Part shown: positions 8,205-17,170 of the stretch, in pieces
Layout of the letters: each line of letters opens with the position of its first letter
Position numbering within the stretch: the first letter of the stretch is position 1
Assembly (NCBI GenBank): GCA_008633435.1
Contig: RKSL01000087.1
Span: 1-32,319 of the forward strand
Length of the DNA: 32,319 bases
Reading direction: 5' to 3'
Origin: Candidatus Desulfobulbus rimicarensis
Lineage (GTDB): Bacteria > Desulfobacterota > Desulfobulbia > Desulfobulbales > Desulfobulbaceae
Made by a program: the position numbers and the translations under genes
Notes under the pieces: model-generated
The model's input: the letters and a program-made list of their open reading frames with translations, nothing else
Databases searched by the model: none
What the model was told of the DNA's origin: nothing

Positions 8205-8399
8205 ATGGGCAAAACAGCTGCTTCATCATCAACAAATCTGCAAAAAGCTGTGAACTGGTTGAGCGAGGTCGTGCAGGATCATCCGGAAAAAGAGCGCAAG
8301 GTTGTGCTTAAAGAGGCACAGATCCGTTTTGACCTGACGCCTGCAGAAAGTACATTTTTAAGTGAGAAGTTTTCCGGAAAATCCTCTGACGTCAGCTGA
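8205..8399 (+). CDS. Small hypothetical protein upstream of recD2
   Basis: This 64-residue protein is not a family I recognise. It is supported by a strong ribosome binding site (GGAGG followed by 6 bases and the ATG) and by its position 34 bases before recD2 on the same strand. The sequence is hydrophilic and probably helical: NLQKAVNWLSEVVQDHPEKE, then KEAQIRFDLTPAESTFLSEK. There is no signal peptide, membrane segment or cysteine motif. A three-helix, possibly DNA-binding fold is conceivable but not shown. The operon-like spacing suggests a link with the helicase. Confidence 0.65.
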   Translation: MGKTAASSSTNLQKAVNWLSEVVQDHPEKERKVVLKEAQIRFDLTPAESTFLSEKFSGKSSDVS

Positions 8400-8433
8400 T
8401 ATGGTCTCTTTGGTTTAGACTGAGCCGCAGGTT

Positions 8434-10896
8434 GTGCAGTCGCCCCATGTCATTGAAACCGTTCGGGGGGTAGTCGAGCGGATAACCTATCATAATCCTG
8501 ATACAGGATGGGCCGTACTTCGGGTGACCCCTTTTGGCTCGTATGGTGATGAGGTCACTGTTACGGTGCATCAACTGCGGGTTTTTGCAGGCGCAACCAT
8601 GGAGTTTAAAGGGGCCTGGACGATTCATCCCCGATTTGGTCGACAGTTTAAGGCAGATGCCGTACAGGAGCTGAAACCTGCCACTGCCGGTGCACTGGAA
8701 AAATATCTCGGCTCCGGGCTGATTAAAGGTGTCGGGCCTAAAACAGCCCGCAAAATTGTCCGTCATTTCGGTAAATCAACGCTTGAAGTATTTGAGGAGG
8801 AAATTGACCGCTTAACTGAAGTTCCGGGAATTGCCGAAAAAAAACTCGCCTCTATTTCTGCAGCCTGGAAAGAGCATCGCGCCATCCGGGACGTGATGAT
8901 CTTTTTGCAGTCCCATGGCATTTCCACCCTCTTTGCTGTTCGCATTTACAAACAATACGGGGATCAGGCTATCAGTCTGGTCGCTGAAAATCCTTACCGG
9001 CTGGCCGCTGATTTTTATGGGATAGGTTTTTTTACGGCCGACCGGGTGGCTTTGTCCATTGGTTTTGGAGAAGATTCCCCAATACGGATTAAGGCCGGAA
9101 TCCGCCATGTCCTGTCGGCCAGCAGGGAACAGGGACATTGCTATTTGCGTTATGAGCAGATTGTGACCGAAGTAACAGCTCTGCTTGAGCTTGATCTGCA
9201 CTCTCAGATAGCTGGTTTTTTAGAGGAAATGGAGCATGATGGCAGCCTGCGGGTGCGGATGGTTGCAGGTGAAACCGGGGATGAGACGCCCTGTTATTAC
9301 GCAAAAAGTCTCTATTATGATGAAAAATATGTGGCGGAAAGGTTGCGTGGAATGGTGCGCCCGGTGCCTCTTGATCTGGGCCGCGCCCGAAAATGGCTGA
9401 CCCGGATCGATGCGCAGAATGGGGTGCAGTTAAGTGAAGAGCAGGTTGAGGCTGTACTGACCATTGCCGGTTGTCAATGTGCTGTGCTGACCGGTGGCCC
9501 GGGATGTGGTAAAACTACCACAACCAGAAAGCTGGTAGGGTTGTATCAAATGCTCGGCTACTCAGTCATGCTGGCCGCGCCAACAGGTCGGGCTGCGCAG
9601 CGCATGGGTGAAGTGATAGGTCTTGAGGCAAAGACCATCCACCGGTTGCTGGAATTTCAGGGAACGGGTTTTAAACGGAATCAGGAAAACCCACTGGAAT
9701 GTGATGTGCTGATTCTTGATGAATGCTCGATGCTCGATATCACCCTGACAGCAATTCTACTCAAAGCTGTATCCACTGAAACCGCAGTTGTTTTTATAGG
9801 GGATGCTGATCAGCTCCCTTCTGTGGGGGCGGGCAATGTACTGCGTGATATGATTTTTTCACAGAGTATTCCCTGCAGCAGGCTCACCACTATTTATCGG
9901 CAGGCCCGGGAATCTCAAATTATATCGTTTGCCCATCAGATTAATCGGGGGCAGCTGCCCGGCATTGGCTCTCCTTTTAAAAGTCCCGAAATCTGGAAGA
10001 ATTCCGATTGTTTTTTTATTGATTCTGAACAGGCAACCCAGGCCCAGCTCAGATTCATCCGTACAATAAAACAACAGTATTCTACACTTGAACAACGTGA
10101 GCAGACGGCTGGTGACGATCCGCTCTTGTTTGATACCAAACAGCCCGTCAGTGACAAAACATATGCTTCCTTTGAGCTTCCCACGCAGTTTTGCCATGTC
10201 AATCTGCATAAACTTGCCACTGCAGAAAGCGGTGCTGGTGAGCTTGCAGCAGTGCTGAAAAAAATACACCCCTGGTCATCACTCTATTACGATTTGACGG
10301 CTGAAGATGTCGTCAGAAGTCTCTATACCCAGTGGATCCCCAAATATTATGGCACAGGTTGTGAAATTCAGGTGCTGTGTCCCATGATCCGAGGCAGCAT
10401 GGGAACTGCATCGCTTAACAAAATGCTTCAGCAGGCGGTTAATCCGGCCGGTACAGGGCGGGCAGAGATGAGTATTGGTGAGCGGGTGTTCCGGGTGGGG
10501 GACAGGGTCATTCACCGTCGTAATAATTATGATTTGGGCGTCTTTAATGGGGATATTGGCAAGATAAAAACTATGAATAATCATGCCCTGACCCTTGAGG
10601 TCTGTTTTTATCAGGATGGGCGGGTTGTTGAATATCAACGCGAACAGATTACCGAGCTTGAAAATGCCTATGCCATAACCATTCATAAATCCCAGGGATC
10701 AGAGTTTGACGTGGTGATTATCCCGGTTTTGACCCAGCATTACAGAATGCTCTTTCGTAATCTGCTCTATACAGGCATAACCAGAGCAAAAAAACTGGCT
10801 GTTTTTGTCGGCACCCGACGAGCGATGGCCATGGCGGTTGCCAATCAGGATTGCGGTCAGCGTCAAACGGCCTTGTGTCATCTGCTGCACATTTAA
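8434..10896 (+). CDS. recD2: RecD2-type SF1B ATP-dependent DNA helicase
   Basis: This 820-residue protein is a 5'-3' DNA helicase of the RecD2 (RecD-like, AddAB/RecBC-independent) type, expected to act in DNA repair. An N-terminal OB-like region is followed by helix-hairpin-helix segments (IKGVGPKTARKIV, VPGIAEKKLASI, YGIGFFTADRVALSIGF). The motor shows Walker A LTGGPGCGKTTTT near residue 355, Walker B LILDECSMLD, motif III FIGDADQLPSVGAGNVL, and C-terminal motifs AITIHKSQGSEFDVVIIPV and LLYTGITRAKK. The frame opens after a TAG at 8416, and GTG at 8434 is the best start (CAGG just upstream, a weak site). A segment at about residues 530-610 appears longer than usual for the family. There is no obvious terminator after the gene. 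Confidence 0.93.
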   Translation: MQSPHVIETVRGVVERITYHNPDTGWAVLRVTPFGSYGDEVTVTVHQLRVFAGATMEFKGAWTIHPRFGRQFKADAVQELKPATAGALEKYLGSGLIKGVGPKTARKIVRHFGKSTLEVFEEEIDRLTEVPGIAEKKLASISAAWKEHRAIRDVMIFLQSHGISTLFAVRIYKQYGDQAISLVAENPYRLAADFYGIGFFTADRVALSIGFGEDSPIRIKAGIRHVLSASREQGHCYLRYEQIVTEVTALLELDLHSQIAGFLEEMEHDGSLRVRMVAGETGDETPCYYAKSLYYDEKYVAERLRGMVRPVPLDLGRARKWLTRIDAQNGVQLSEEQVEAVLTIAGCQCAVLTGGPGCGKTTTTRKLVGLYQMLGYSVMLAAPTGRAAQRMGEVIGLEAKTIHRLLEFQGTGFKRNQENPLECDVLILDECSMLDITLTAILLKAVSTETAVVFIGDADQLPSVGAGNVLRDMIFSQSIPCSRLTTIYRQARESQIISFAHQINRGQLPGIGSPFKSPEIWKNSDCFFIDSEQATQAQLRFIRTIKQQYSTLEQREQTAGDDPLLFDTKQPVSDKTYASFELPTQFCHVNLHKLATAESGAGELAAVLKKIHPWSSLYYDLTAEDVVRSLYTQWIPKYYGTGCEIQVLCPMIRGSMGTASLNKMLQQAVNPAGTGRAEMSIGERVFRVGDRVIHRRNNYDLGVFNGDIGKIKTMNNHALTLEVCFYQDGRVVEYQREQITELENAYAITIHKSQGSEFDVVIIPVLTQHYRMLFRNLLYTGITRAKKLAVFVGTRRAMAMAVANQDCGQRQTALCHLLHI

Positions 10897-11367
10897 TCGT
10901 CACTGCTCACCCCCTCCTTTTTTCGAAGTCACCGCTTTGTATGCCTTACCTGTACAAATTCGAGGTGTCTGTGAGTAATTATAGGGCTGATATAATGGAA
11001 ACACAGAGTTATCACCCTTCTGAGTGGGTATATGTAATCATATATCAGTATTGTTGATACTTTACGTTTTGTATCACGTACCCTGAAAACCTAAAAAGTA
11101 TGGAGATCTCAAAAGATATGATGAATATCCCGTTGGGAGCTCAATCGTTAAAATCGTATTTCCAGAGTGTTTGCGGGCTTGTATGCGTCATGCAACTCCG
11201 CTGGGTACGCTGATTTTACTTGAAAAAAAATTCGTTTTGAGATATGTTGGCAACTCTTACCCACGCTTCCAATCTCAAATACAAGGTGACCGGGATTTTT
11301 AAAAAGCCGGTTTTTACGGGAAAAGTGTGTGCTTTGTACCGACTTGTGGGCTATTCAAGGAGAGTTT
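10897..11367 (+). promoter_or_regulatory. Long leader region upstream of folD, structured, no gene
   Basis: About 470 bases separate recD2 from folD, and no credible gene is seen. A hairpin lies at 11173-11201: GCGG and CCGC at the base, and TTGTATG paired with CATGCAA around a CGT loop. A short ACCGG/CCGGT inverted repeat followed by TTTTT sits near 11285-11310 and could act as an attenuator. The folD ribosome binding site AAGGAG lies just before the ATG. The region probably contains the promoter of the Wood-Ljungdahl cluster, but no promoter could be fixed confidently. Confidence 0.4.
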
Positions 11368-12255
11368 ATGAGTGCTAAAATCATCAGTGGAACTGAAACT
11401 GCCAAGGCAATTCGTGAGGAACTTAAAGCTGAAGTTGCCGAGCTTACAGAAAAACACAATGTAATACCCGGGCTGGTCACTATTCTGGTTGGCGAAGACC
11501 CTGCGTCACAGTCGTATGTGGCAGCTAAAAATAAAACCGCCCATGCTCTGGGGATTCATTCTGAACAGATCACCCTTGATGCCGATACCAGTGAAGAAGA
11601 TCTGCTGGCTCTTGTTGACAAATATAACAACGACGAAAAAATTCACGGCATTTTAGTGCAGCTCCCCCTACCCAAACATATTAACGAAGCTAAAGTATTG
11701 TATGCCATTAATCCTGATAAAGATGTTGACGGCTTTCATCCTGTTAATGTCGGTAAGATGGTTCTTGGTGAGCAATGCTTTCTGCCCTGTACTCCCCATG
11801 GAGTTCTTGAGTTGCTGCAACGGGCGGGTGTTGAAACCTCTGGAGCCGAGGTCGTGGTTGTTGGCCGGTCAAATATTGTCGGTAAACCTGTGGCCAACCT
11901 GATGCTGCAGAAACGTGATGGTGGTAACGCAACTATTACTCTTTGTCATACCCGCACTAAAGATATGGAATTTCACACCAAACGTGCTGACATTCTTATC
12001 GTTGCAGCTGGTGTTGCCAATATGATCAAGGCAGACCAGGTAAAAGATGGTGTTGTTGTTATTGATGTTGGTGTGAACCGCATCGGGGTGACCGATTCTG
12101 GAAAGGCCAAACTTGCCGGAGATGTTGAATTTGATTCGGTCAAGGAAAAGGCGGCGGCAATCACTCCTGTGCCAGGCGGTGTTGGCCCCATGACCATTAC
12201 CATGCTTATGAAAAATACCGTACAGTCTGCCAAGCAGTTTGCCGGACTGGCGTAA
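11368..12255 (+). CDS. folD: Bifunctional methylenetetrahydrofolate dehydrogenase / methenyltetrahydrofolate cyclohydrolase
   Basis: FolD interconverts formyl-, methenyl- and methylene-tetrahydrofolate in the cytoplasm, the middle steps of the methyl branch of the Wood-Ljungdahl pathway. The protein is 295 residues, normal for the family. Signature motifs are present: SYVAAKNKTAHALGI with the catalytic lysine, DKDVDGFHPVN, the dinucleotide-binding VVVGRSNIVGKPVANLML and PVPGGVGPMTITMLM. The ATG at 11368 has AAGGAG 5 bases upstream; a longer frame to 11329 lacks support. It stands first in the C1 cluster, 88 bases before cooS. That intergenic stretch contains an inverted repeat GTCAGGCA/TGCCTGAC (12267-12312). 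Having a bifunctional FolD explains why no separate fchA is seen. Confidence 0.96.
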   Translation: MSAKIISGTETAKAIREELKAEVAELTEKHNVIPGLVTILVGEDPASQSYVAAKNKTAHALGIHSEQITLDADTSEEDLLALVDKYNNDEKIHGILVQLPLPKHINEAKVLYAINPDKDVDGFHPVNVGKMVLGEQCFLPCTPHGVLELLQRAGVETSGAEVVVVGRSNIVGKPVANLMLQKRDGGNATITLCHTRTKDMEFHTKRADILIVAAGVANMIKADQVKDGVVVIDVGVNRIGVTDSGKAKLAGDVEFDSVKEKAAAITPVPGGVGPMTITMLMKNTVQSAKQFAGLA

Positions 12256-12321
12256 TATAACAAACAGTCAGGCACAGGGAAAGATTGTCCACTCCCGGAA
12301 TGACTGCCTGACACCTGATAC

Positions 12322-12333
12322 CTAATGCATTAG
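12322..12333. repeat. 12-base perfect palindrome before cooS
   Basis: CTAATGCATTAG is a perfect palindrome that ends at the start of the cooS ribosome binding site (AGGAG). It could be an operator or chance; nothing else supports a role. Confidence 0.35.
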
Positions 12334-12343
12334 GAGAAATATT

Positions 12344-14332
12344 ATGGCCAAATCCAATGGATGCAACAGCTGTAATGATATAACCGGAAGTTCAACGCTT
12401 GATCTGCTCAACCAGGATCTTGCCAAACAGGTGCGTACTGCCTATGACCGCATTGAAGATCGTGGCATGTCGTCCTGTCTTTTTGGCTCAGGAGGCACCT
12501 GTTGTCGTATCTGTAACATGGGCCCCTGTCAGATTATTGACGGTGTTGATGCCATGGTTGGAGTTTGTGGTGCTACAGCAGACACTGTTGCTGCTCGAAA
12601 TTTTGCCCGGATTGTCGCTGCCGGAACTGCGGCTCATACTGACCATGCCCGGGAAATGGTGCGTGGGTTTATTGCAACAGCCAAGGGGGACACCCCTCAT
12701 GAAATCAAAGATGTTGAGAAACTGCATAAGATAGCAAAAGTTTTCGATATTGAGATCGAGGGTCGGGATAAAAATGAGATTGCTCTTGAGCTTGGTGAAC
12801 GAGCGCTTGCTGAGTTTGGTCAGCAGGAAGGTTCTGTGACCATGCTTAAACGTGCCCCCAAAAAACAACAGAAAATATGGGAAGAACAAGGCGTTGCTCC
12901 TCGAGGGATTGATCGGGAAGTTGTTGAGACCATGCATCGTACCCATATGGGGGTTGACCAGGAATACAAAAATATCATGAAGCAGGCGGCTCGCTGTTCT
13001 CTGGCAGATGGCTGGGGAGCATCAATGCTCTCTACAGAGCTTACTGATATTATGTTTGGTACTCCCGTGCCCAAACGAGCCATTGTCGATCTTGGTGTGT
13101 TGCGGGAAGATATGGTCAATGTGACCGTTCATGGCCATGAGCCTCTTCTTGCTGAGTCACTGTGCCTTGCCGCAGAAGATGAAGAAATGCTTGCACTGGC
13201 CAAAAAAGCTGGTGCCAAAGGTATTAATCTTGCTGGTGTCTGCTGTACCGGCAATGAAATCCTGATGCGTCGCGGTATTCCTGTTGCCGGTTCGTTTATT
13301 CAGCAGGAGATGGTGCTGGCAACCGGAGCTGTTGAGGCAATGGTTGTTGATGTACAGTGTGTCATGCAGTCAGTAGCCCAGATAGTAAAGAATAAGCACA
13401 CCGATATCATCACCACCAATTACCGGGCCAAAATGCCCGATGCCATCCATATTCAGTTTGAAGAAGATGCGGCATATGACTCGGCCAAGAAAATTCTGAC
13501 CCGTGCCATTGGCAACTTCAAAAAGCGGGGTGAGTATTATATCCCTGAAGATAAAAAACTGGATGTCGTTGTCGGATTTTCCCATGAGACTATCAACTAT
13601 ATGCTAGGTGGCAGGTTTCGTCAGTCATACCGACCTTTAAACGATAATATTATTAACGGACGAATTCGTGGTGTTGGCGCGCTTGTCGGTTGTGAGCATT
13701 ACAAGCATTCCGATGATGTGCATTTTAAAATTGCAGTAGAGCTTATTAAAAACAATGTTCTTGTGCTGGCAACAGGTTGTGCTGCCCAGGCACTTGGCCG
13801 ACGTGGCCTGCTGCGCCCCGAGGCTGCCACTGAGTATGCCGGAGATGGCCTGCGCGAGGTTTGCGAGACTGTTGGTATGCCTCCTGTACTTCATGTCGGC
13901 TCTTGTGTGGATAATTCACGTCTGCTTATAGCCCTTACTGAAATGGTTAACGAGGGTGGGCTTGGCGATGATATTTCCGAGCTGCCGGCTGTTGGATCGG
14001 CACCACTCTGGATGAGTGAAAAAGCGGTTGCCATTGGTCAGTACTTTGTGACCAGCGGAGCCCATGTTATTTTCCAGGATCTTCCTGTTACTGGCGCTAA
14101 AAAGTTTACTGAGTTTATTCTTAATGGGCTTAAAGAAGAGTATGGTGCATGCTGGGGCGTGGAAAAGGATCCCATCAAGCATGCCCGGGCAATGATTGCT
14201 GCCATTGATGAGAAGCGTGAAGCCCTTGGCATTAACAAGAAGCAGGAACGTGTGCTCATGGATATGGCCATGCGTCGTGATCTTGAAGGGCAGTCGCTGC
14301 CCGGCATGGGATGCGGCCAGGGTGGACATTAA
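12344..14332 (+). CDS. cooS: Ni-Fe carbon monoxide dehydrogenase catalytic subunit
   Basis: This 662-residue enzyme reversibly reduces CO2 to CO, which is passed to acetyl-CoA synthase. N-terminal cysteines for the B and D clusters are visible (SSCLFGSGGTCCRICNMGPC). C-cluster ligands are also present: His in HGHEPLLAES and Cys in GVCCTGNEILMRRG, DVQCVMQSV, GCEHYKHSD, ATGCAAQALGR and HVGSCVDNSR. It is of the bacterial CODH type, and acsB two genes downstream shows that it works in a CODH/ACS complex (it could equally be named acsA). Its start has AGGAG 7 bases upstream. No cooC nickel-insertion gene is adjacent, so that factor would have to be encoded elsewhere. A hairpin at 14354-14382 follows. 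Confidence 0.97.
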   Translation: MAKSNGCNSCNDITGSSTLDLLNQDLAKQVRTAYDRIEDRGMSSCLFGSGGTCCRICNMGPCQIIDGVDAMVGVCGATADTVAARNFARIVAAGTAAHTDHAREMVRGFIATAKGDTPHEIKDVEKLHKIAKVFDIEIEGRDKNEIALELGERALAEFGQQEGSVTMLKRAPKKQQKIWEEQGVAPRGIDREVVETMHRTHMGVDQEYKNIMKQAARCSLADGWGASMLSTELTDIMFGTPVPKRAIVDLGVLREDMVNVTVHGHEPLLAESLCLAAEDEEMLALAKKAGAKGINLAGVCCTGNEILMRRGIPVAGSFIQQEMVLATGAVEAMVVDVQCVMQSVAQIVKNKHTDIITTNYRAKMPDAIHIQFEEDAAYDSAKKILTRAIGNFKKRGEYYIPEDKKLDVVVGFSHETINYMLGGRFRQSYRPLNDNIINGRIRGVGALVGCEHYKHSDDVHFKIAVELIKNNVLVLATGCAAQALGRRGLLRPEAATEYAGDGLREVCETVGMPPVLHVGSCVDNSRLLIALTEMVNEGGLGDDISELPAVGSAPLWMSEKAVAIGQYFVTSGAHVIFQDLPVTGAKKFTEFILNGLKEEYGACWGVEKDPIKHARAMIAAIDEKREALGINKKQERVLMDMAMRRDLEGQSLPGMGCGQGGH

Positions 14333-14353
14333 CGAACAGGCGTGAAACCGTTG

Positions 14354-14382
14354 GGAAGCTGCAGTTGTTTATTGTAGCTTCC
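14354..14382 (+). terminator. Hairpin between cooS and metF-acsD, weak terminator or attenuator
   Basis: Arms GGAAGCTGCA (14354-14363) and TGTAGCTTCC (14373-14382) pair over 10 positions with one G-U. The downstream TTTATATTTT is not an uninterrupted T run and starts a few bases away, so read-through is likely. Confidence 0.5.
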
Positions 14383-14427
14383 TGTTGCGTTTATATTTTG
14401 GAGTTTTGGATCAGGTAAGGAGGATTG

Positions 14428-17106
14428 ATGAAATCGGGGAGCAATTTGGAGCGGGTGCTCAAGAGCGGTACTTTTGCCGTAACCGGTGAGCTTGGCCCGC
14501 CGAAGAACAGTGACCCAGAGGTTGTCAGGGAAAAGGCGAGAATCCTTAAAGGGAATGTTGATGCTGTAAACATTACCGATTGCCAGACAGCTATAGTACG
14601 GATGTCGTCAATCGGCGCCGGATTAATAGCCCAGTCTGAAGGGGTTGAACCGGTTATCCAGATGACATGTCGGGATCGCAATCGGATCAGCATGCAATCA
14701 GACCTGCTGGCAGCTTCTGCCATGGGGCTTAAAAACCTCCTCTGCCTGACAGGTGATCACCAGAAATTTGGTAATCATCCTGGTTCAAAGGGTGTTTTTG
14801 ATATGGACTCCATCCAGATGCTTGGCATGGTCAGGGACATGCGTGATGCGAAAAAATTTCAGTGCGGGGAAGAAATAAAGGGCAAGTCTCCTGATTTTTT
14901 TCTAGGCGCTGCTGCCAATCCCTTTGCCTACCCTTTTGAATTCCGTGCAGTCCGCATGGGGAAGAAAATCAGTAACGGTGCTGATTTTATTCAGACCCAG
15001 ATTATTTACAATGTAGATAAATTTGCCAGATTTATGGAAATGGCCTGTGATCTCGGGTTACCAGAAAAGGCGTATATCCTTGCCGGAGTGACCCCGCCGA
15101 AGTCTCTTGGCATGGCCAGGTATATGAAAAAGTTTGTCCCTGGAATGGATGTGACTGATGAGGTCATTAATCGGATGAAAGGGGCCAAGGATAAAAAGCA
15201 GGAAGGTATTAATATCTGTGTTGATATTATCAACCAGGTTAAAGAAATAAAGGGTGTGGCCGGTGTCCATGTCATGGCTATTGAGTGGGAAGAGGCTGTG
15301 GCGGAGATTTGCGAAAATGCCGGACTTCTTCCCCGTCCTGGTTTTGATGACATTGCTGAGACAGCTGTGGCGACAGAGCAGCCCGCTGCTGATGAAACCC
15401 TGGAGGTGAGAGCCCGGGAAACTGATTCCGGCGCAACTGATGCGGTGATGGACGAGGCACGCAACGAAGCTGCAAAGATTGTTGCTGCGGCTCGTACCGA
15501 GGCTGAAGCAATACTGTCCGGTGCCCGGCCGGTAACTACGACGACTGAAACTACTGCCATAGTGAGTGATGATGCAGGAGAACATGAGATGAATGAAAAA
15601 GAGCGCCAGATGGCGTTGGAATCCGTAAATCAGGGGCTTAAAGCATTAAAGAGCGCTTATGGGCTGTCAGATGATCAGTTTGAGGCCTTGTTGAATTTTG
15701 CAAGTGCTGAGGCTGTATTGAAACGTGAACCAATCCTTGGAGCGACTGAAGCCGCACCTGTCGCCCCGGTGACTGCTGTAGCTCCTGCAGCAGATGATTC
15801 TGCAAAAAAGGCAGAGGACGCTGCTGCTGCAAAAGCACAAGCTGAAGCAAAGGCAAAGGCTGAGGCAGAAGCTAAAGCCAAGGCCGCTGCGGATGCCAAA
15901 GCGCAAAAAGAAAAAGAGGAAAAAGCAGCTGAGGCTGCTGCTCAAAAAGCGCAGGCAGAGGCGAAGGCTAAAGCAGAGTCAGAAGCCAAAGCCAAAGCAG
16001 AAGCTGAAGCCCAAAAGAAGGCACAGGCTGAAAAAGAGGCAAAGGCTGCCAAAGAGAGCAAGCCTGCGCCTGTTGCAAAAGCTGTTAAAGCAGCAGCCCC
16101 GGTAGCTGGACTTGCCGCTTCTGTGCTGGCTGTTGACGGAACGCCCTTTGCTGACCGGATAACTAAAGTTCCAGCCTCTGCCTATAAAGTAGACTATTCC
16201 GGTTCAATCCGTGAAGTTACTCTGGGTAACGGTGATAATGCAGTGACCGTCGGCGGAAGCACCTCATTGCCATTTCATCTCTTTGAAGGCGATATGCAGC
16301 ATAAACCGCTTGTGGCCATGGAAATTCTCGATGTCCGTCCGGATAACTGGCCTGATACTCTGAGTCAGTATTTTGACGATGTTATGGACAGCCCTGTGGA
16401 CTGGGCAAAGAAATGCATTGATGAGTACAATGCAGACGCCTTGAATATCTGGTTGATCGGTACAGATCCAAACGGTGAGAATCGACCTTCTGCCGATGCA
16501 GCCAAGGACGCTGCAGCTGTTATTGAGGCTGTTGATGTCCCGGTTATTATCTGGGGTTGTGGAAATTCAGAAAAAGATACTGAAACTCTGCGAGAGGTAA
16601 CCTCAATTATTGGCGACAAAAAAGTCTGTCTGGCTCCTCTTGAAGATGCCAACTACCGGGCTATAGGAGCAACTGCCATGGCTTTTCAACACCCAATGGT
16701 TGCGGCCTCACCCATTGATGTCAACCTTGCCAAACAGCTGAATATCCTTCTTGAAAATCTTGGGGTTCCTCTTGATACAGTCATGATGGATCCATCCATT
16801 GGTGCTCTTGGTTATGGTATTGAGTACACCTATTCTGTCATGGAACGTATCCGGATTGCAGCCCTTACCCAGAAAGATGAAAAACTGCAGGTACCGATTA
16901 TCTGTAACCTTGGCCGTGAAGTCTGGAAGACTAAAGAGGTCGGACTTCCCAGTGAAGAGTTGATGGGCGATCAGGAAAAACGTGGCATTATGATGGAGGC
17001 CATGACTGCATCCTGTATGCTGATGGCAGGTGGAGAGGTCCTTATAATGAGGCATCCCAAGGCCATCAATATGACAAAATCACTTATTAATGGTTTGGCA
17101 GGTTAA
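14428..17106 (+). CDS. Fusion of methylenetetrahydrofolate reductase (MetF) and corrinoid iron-sulfur protein small subunit (AcsD)
   Basis: The 892-residue product joins two consecutive pathway functions. Residues 1 to about 305 are MetF-like: TGELGPPKNSD, NITDCQTAIVRMSS, LLCLTGDH and FIQTQIIYNVDKFARFME. They should reduce methylene- to methyl-tetrahydrofolate. Residues from about 590 to the end are AcsD, the CFeSP small subunit that supports corrinoid methyl transfer to acetyl-CoA synthase: GGSTSLPFHLFEGDMQHKP, MEILDVRPDNWPD and MMDPSIGALGYGIEYTYSVM. The linker (about 305-585) includes a segment from residue 388 and a TolA-like Ala/Lys/Glu stretch (about 457-551) that should form a long helix. 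ATG at 14428 follows AAGGAGG; a TTG three bases earlier is too close to that site. An internal start at 15589 also has a good ribosome binding site. No metV or acsE is adjacent. Confidence 0.92.
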   Translation: MKSGSNLERVLKSGTFAVTGELGPPKNSDPEVVREKARILKGNVDAVNITDCQTAIVRMSSIGAGLIAQSEGVEPVIQMTCRDRNRISMQSDLLAASAMGLKNLLCLTGDHQKFGNHPGSKGVFDMDSIQMLGMVRDMRDAKKFQCGEEIKGKSPDFFLGAAANPFAYPFEFRAVRMGKKISNGADFIQTQIIYNVDKFARFMEMACDLGLPEKAYILAGVTPPKSLGMARYMKKFVPGMDVTDEVINRMKGAKDKKQEGINICVDIINQVKEIKGVAGVHVMAIEWEEAVAEICENAGLLPRPGFDDIAETAVATEQPAADETLEVRARETDSGATDAVMDEARNEAAKIVAAARTEAEAILSGARPVTTTTETTAIVSDDAGEHEMNEKERQMALESVNQGLKALKSAYGLSDDQFEALLNFASAEAVLKREPILGATEAAPVAPVTAVAPAADDSAKKAEDAAAAKAQAEAKAKAEAEAKAKAAADAKAQKEKEEKAAEAAAQKAQAEAKAKAESEAKAKAEAEAQKKAQAEKEAKAAKESKPAPVAKAVKAAAPVAGLAASVLAVDGTPFADRITKVPASAYKVDYSGSIREVTLGNGDNAVTVGGSTSLPFHLFEGDMQHKPLVAMEILDVRPDNWPDTLSQYFDDVMDSPVDWAKKCIDEYNADALNIWLIGTDPNGENRPSADAAKDAAAVIEAVDVPVIIWGCGNSEKDTETLREVTSIIGDKKVCLAPLEDANYRAIGATAMAFQHPMVAASPIDVNLAKQLNILLENLGVPLDTVMMDPSIGALGYGIEYTYSVMERIRIAALTQKDEKLQVPIICNLGREVWKTKEVGLPSEELMGDQEKRGIMMEAMTASCMLMAGGEVLIMRHPKAINMTKSLINGLAG
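15577..15591 (+). promoter_or_regulatory. Possible internal ribosome binding site and start inside metF-acsD
   Basis: GGAG at 15577-15580 is followed after 8 bases by an in-frame ATG (15589-15591), codon 388 of the fusion. The following residues, MNEKERQMALESVNQGLKAL, read like a natural protein start. Use of this site would give a 505-residue AcsD form with the linker but without MetF. This is inferred from sequence only. Confidence 0.45.
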
Positions 17107-17170
17107 GTGCATACTGGCCATTACCCTCGAATATTGAACCGTTTTTAGGAAAAATAAGGGAGTTATCTCA

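Noticed and set aside
8105-8311. 68-residue frame before recD2
   Set aside because: No ribosome binding site, and it overlaps the better-supported gene at 8205 in another frame.
15006-15945. Several long minus-strand frames opposite metF-acsD
   Set aside because: They mirror the Ala/Lys/Glu-rich coding strand, have Ser/Leu/Ala-biased composition and no ribosome binding sites.
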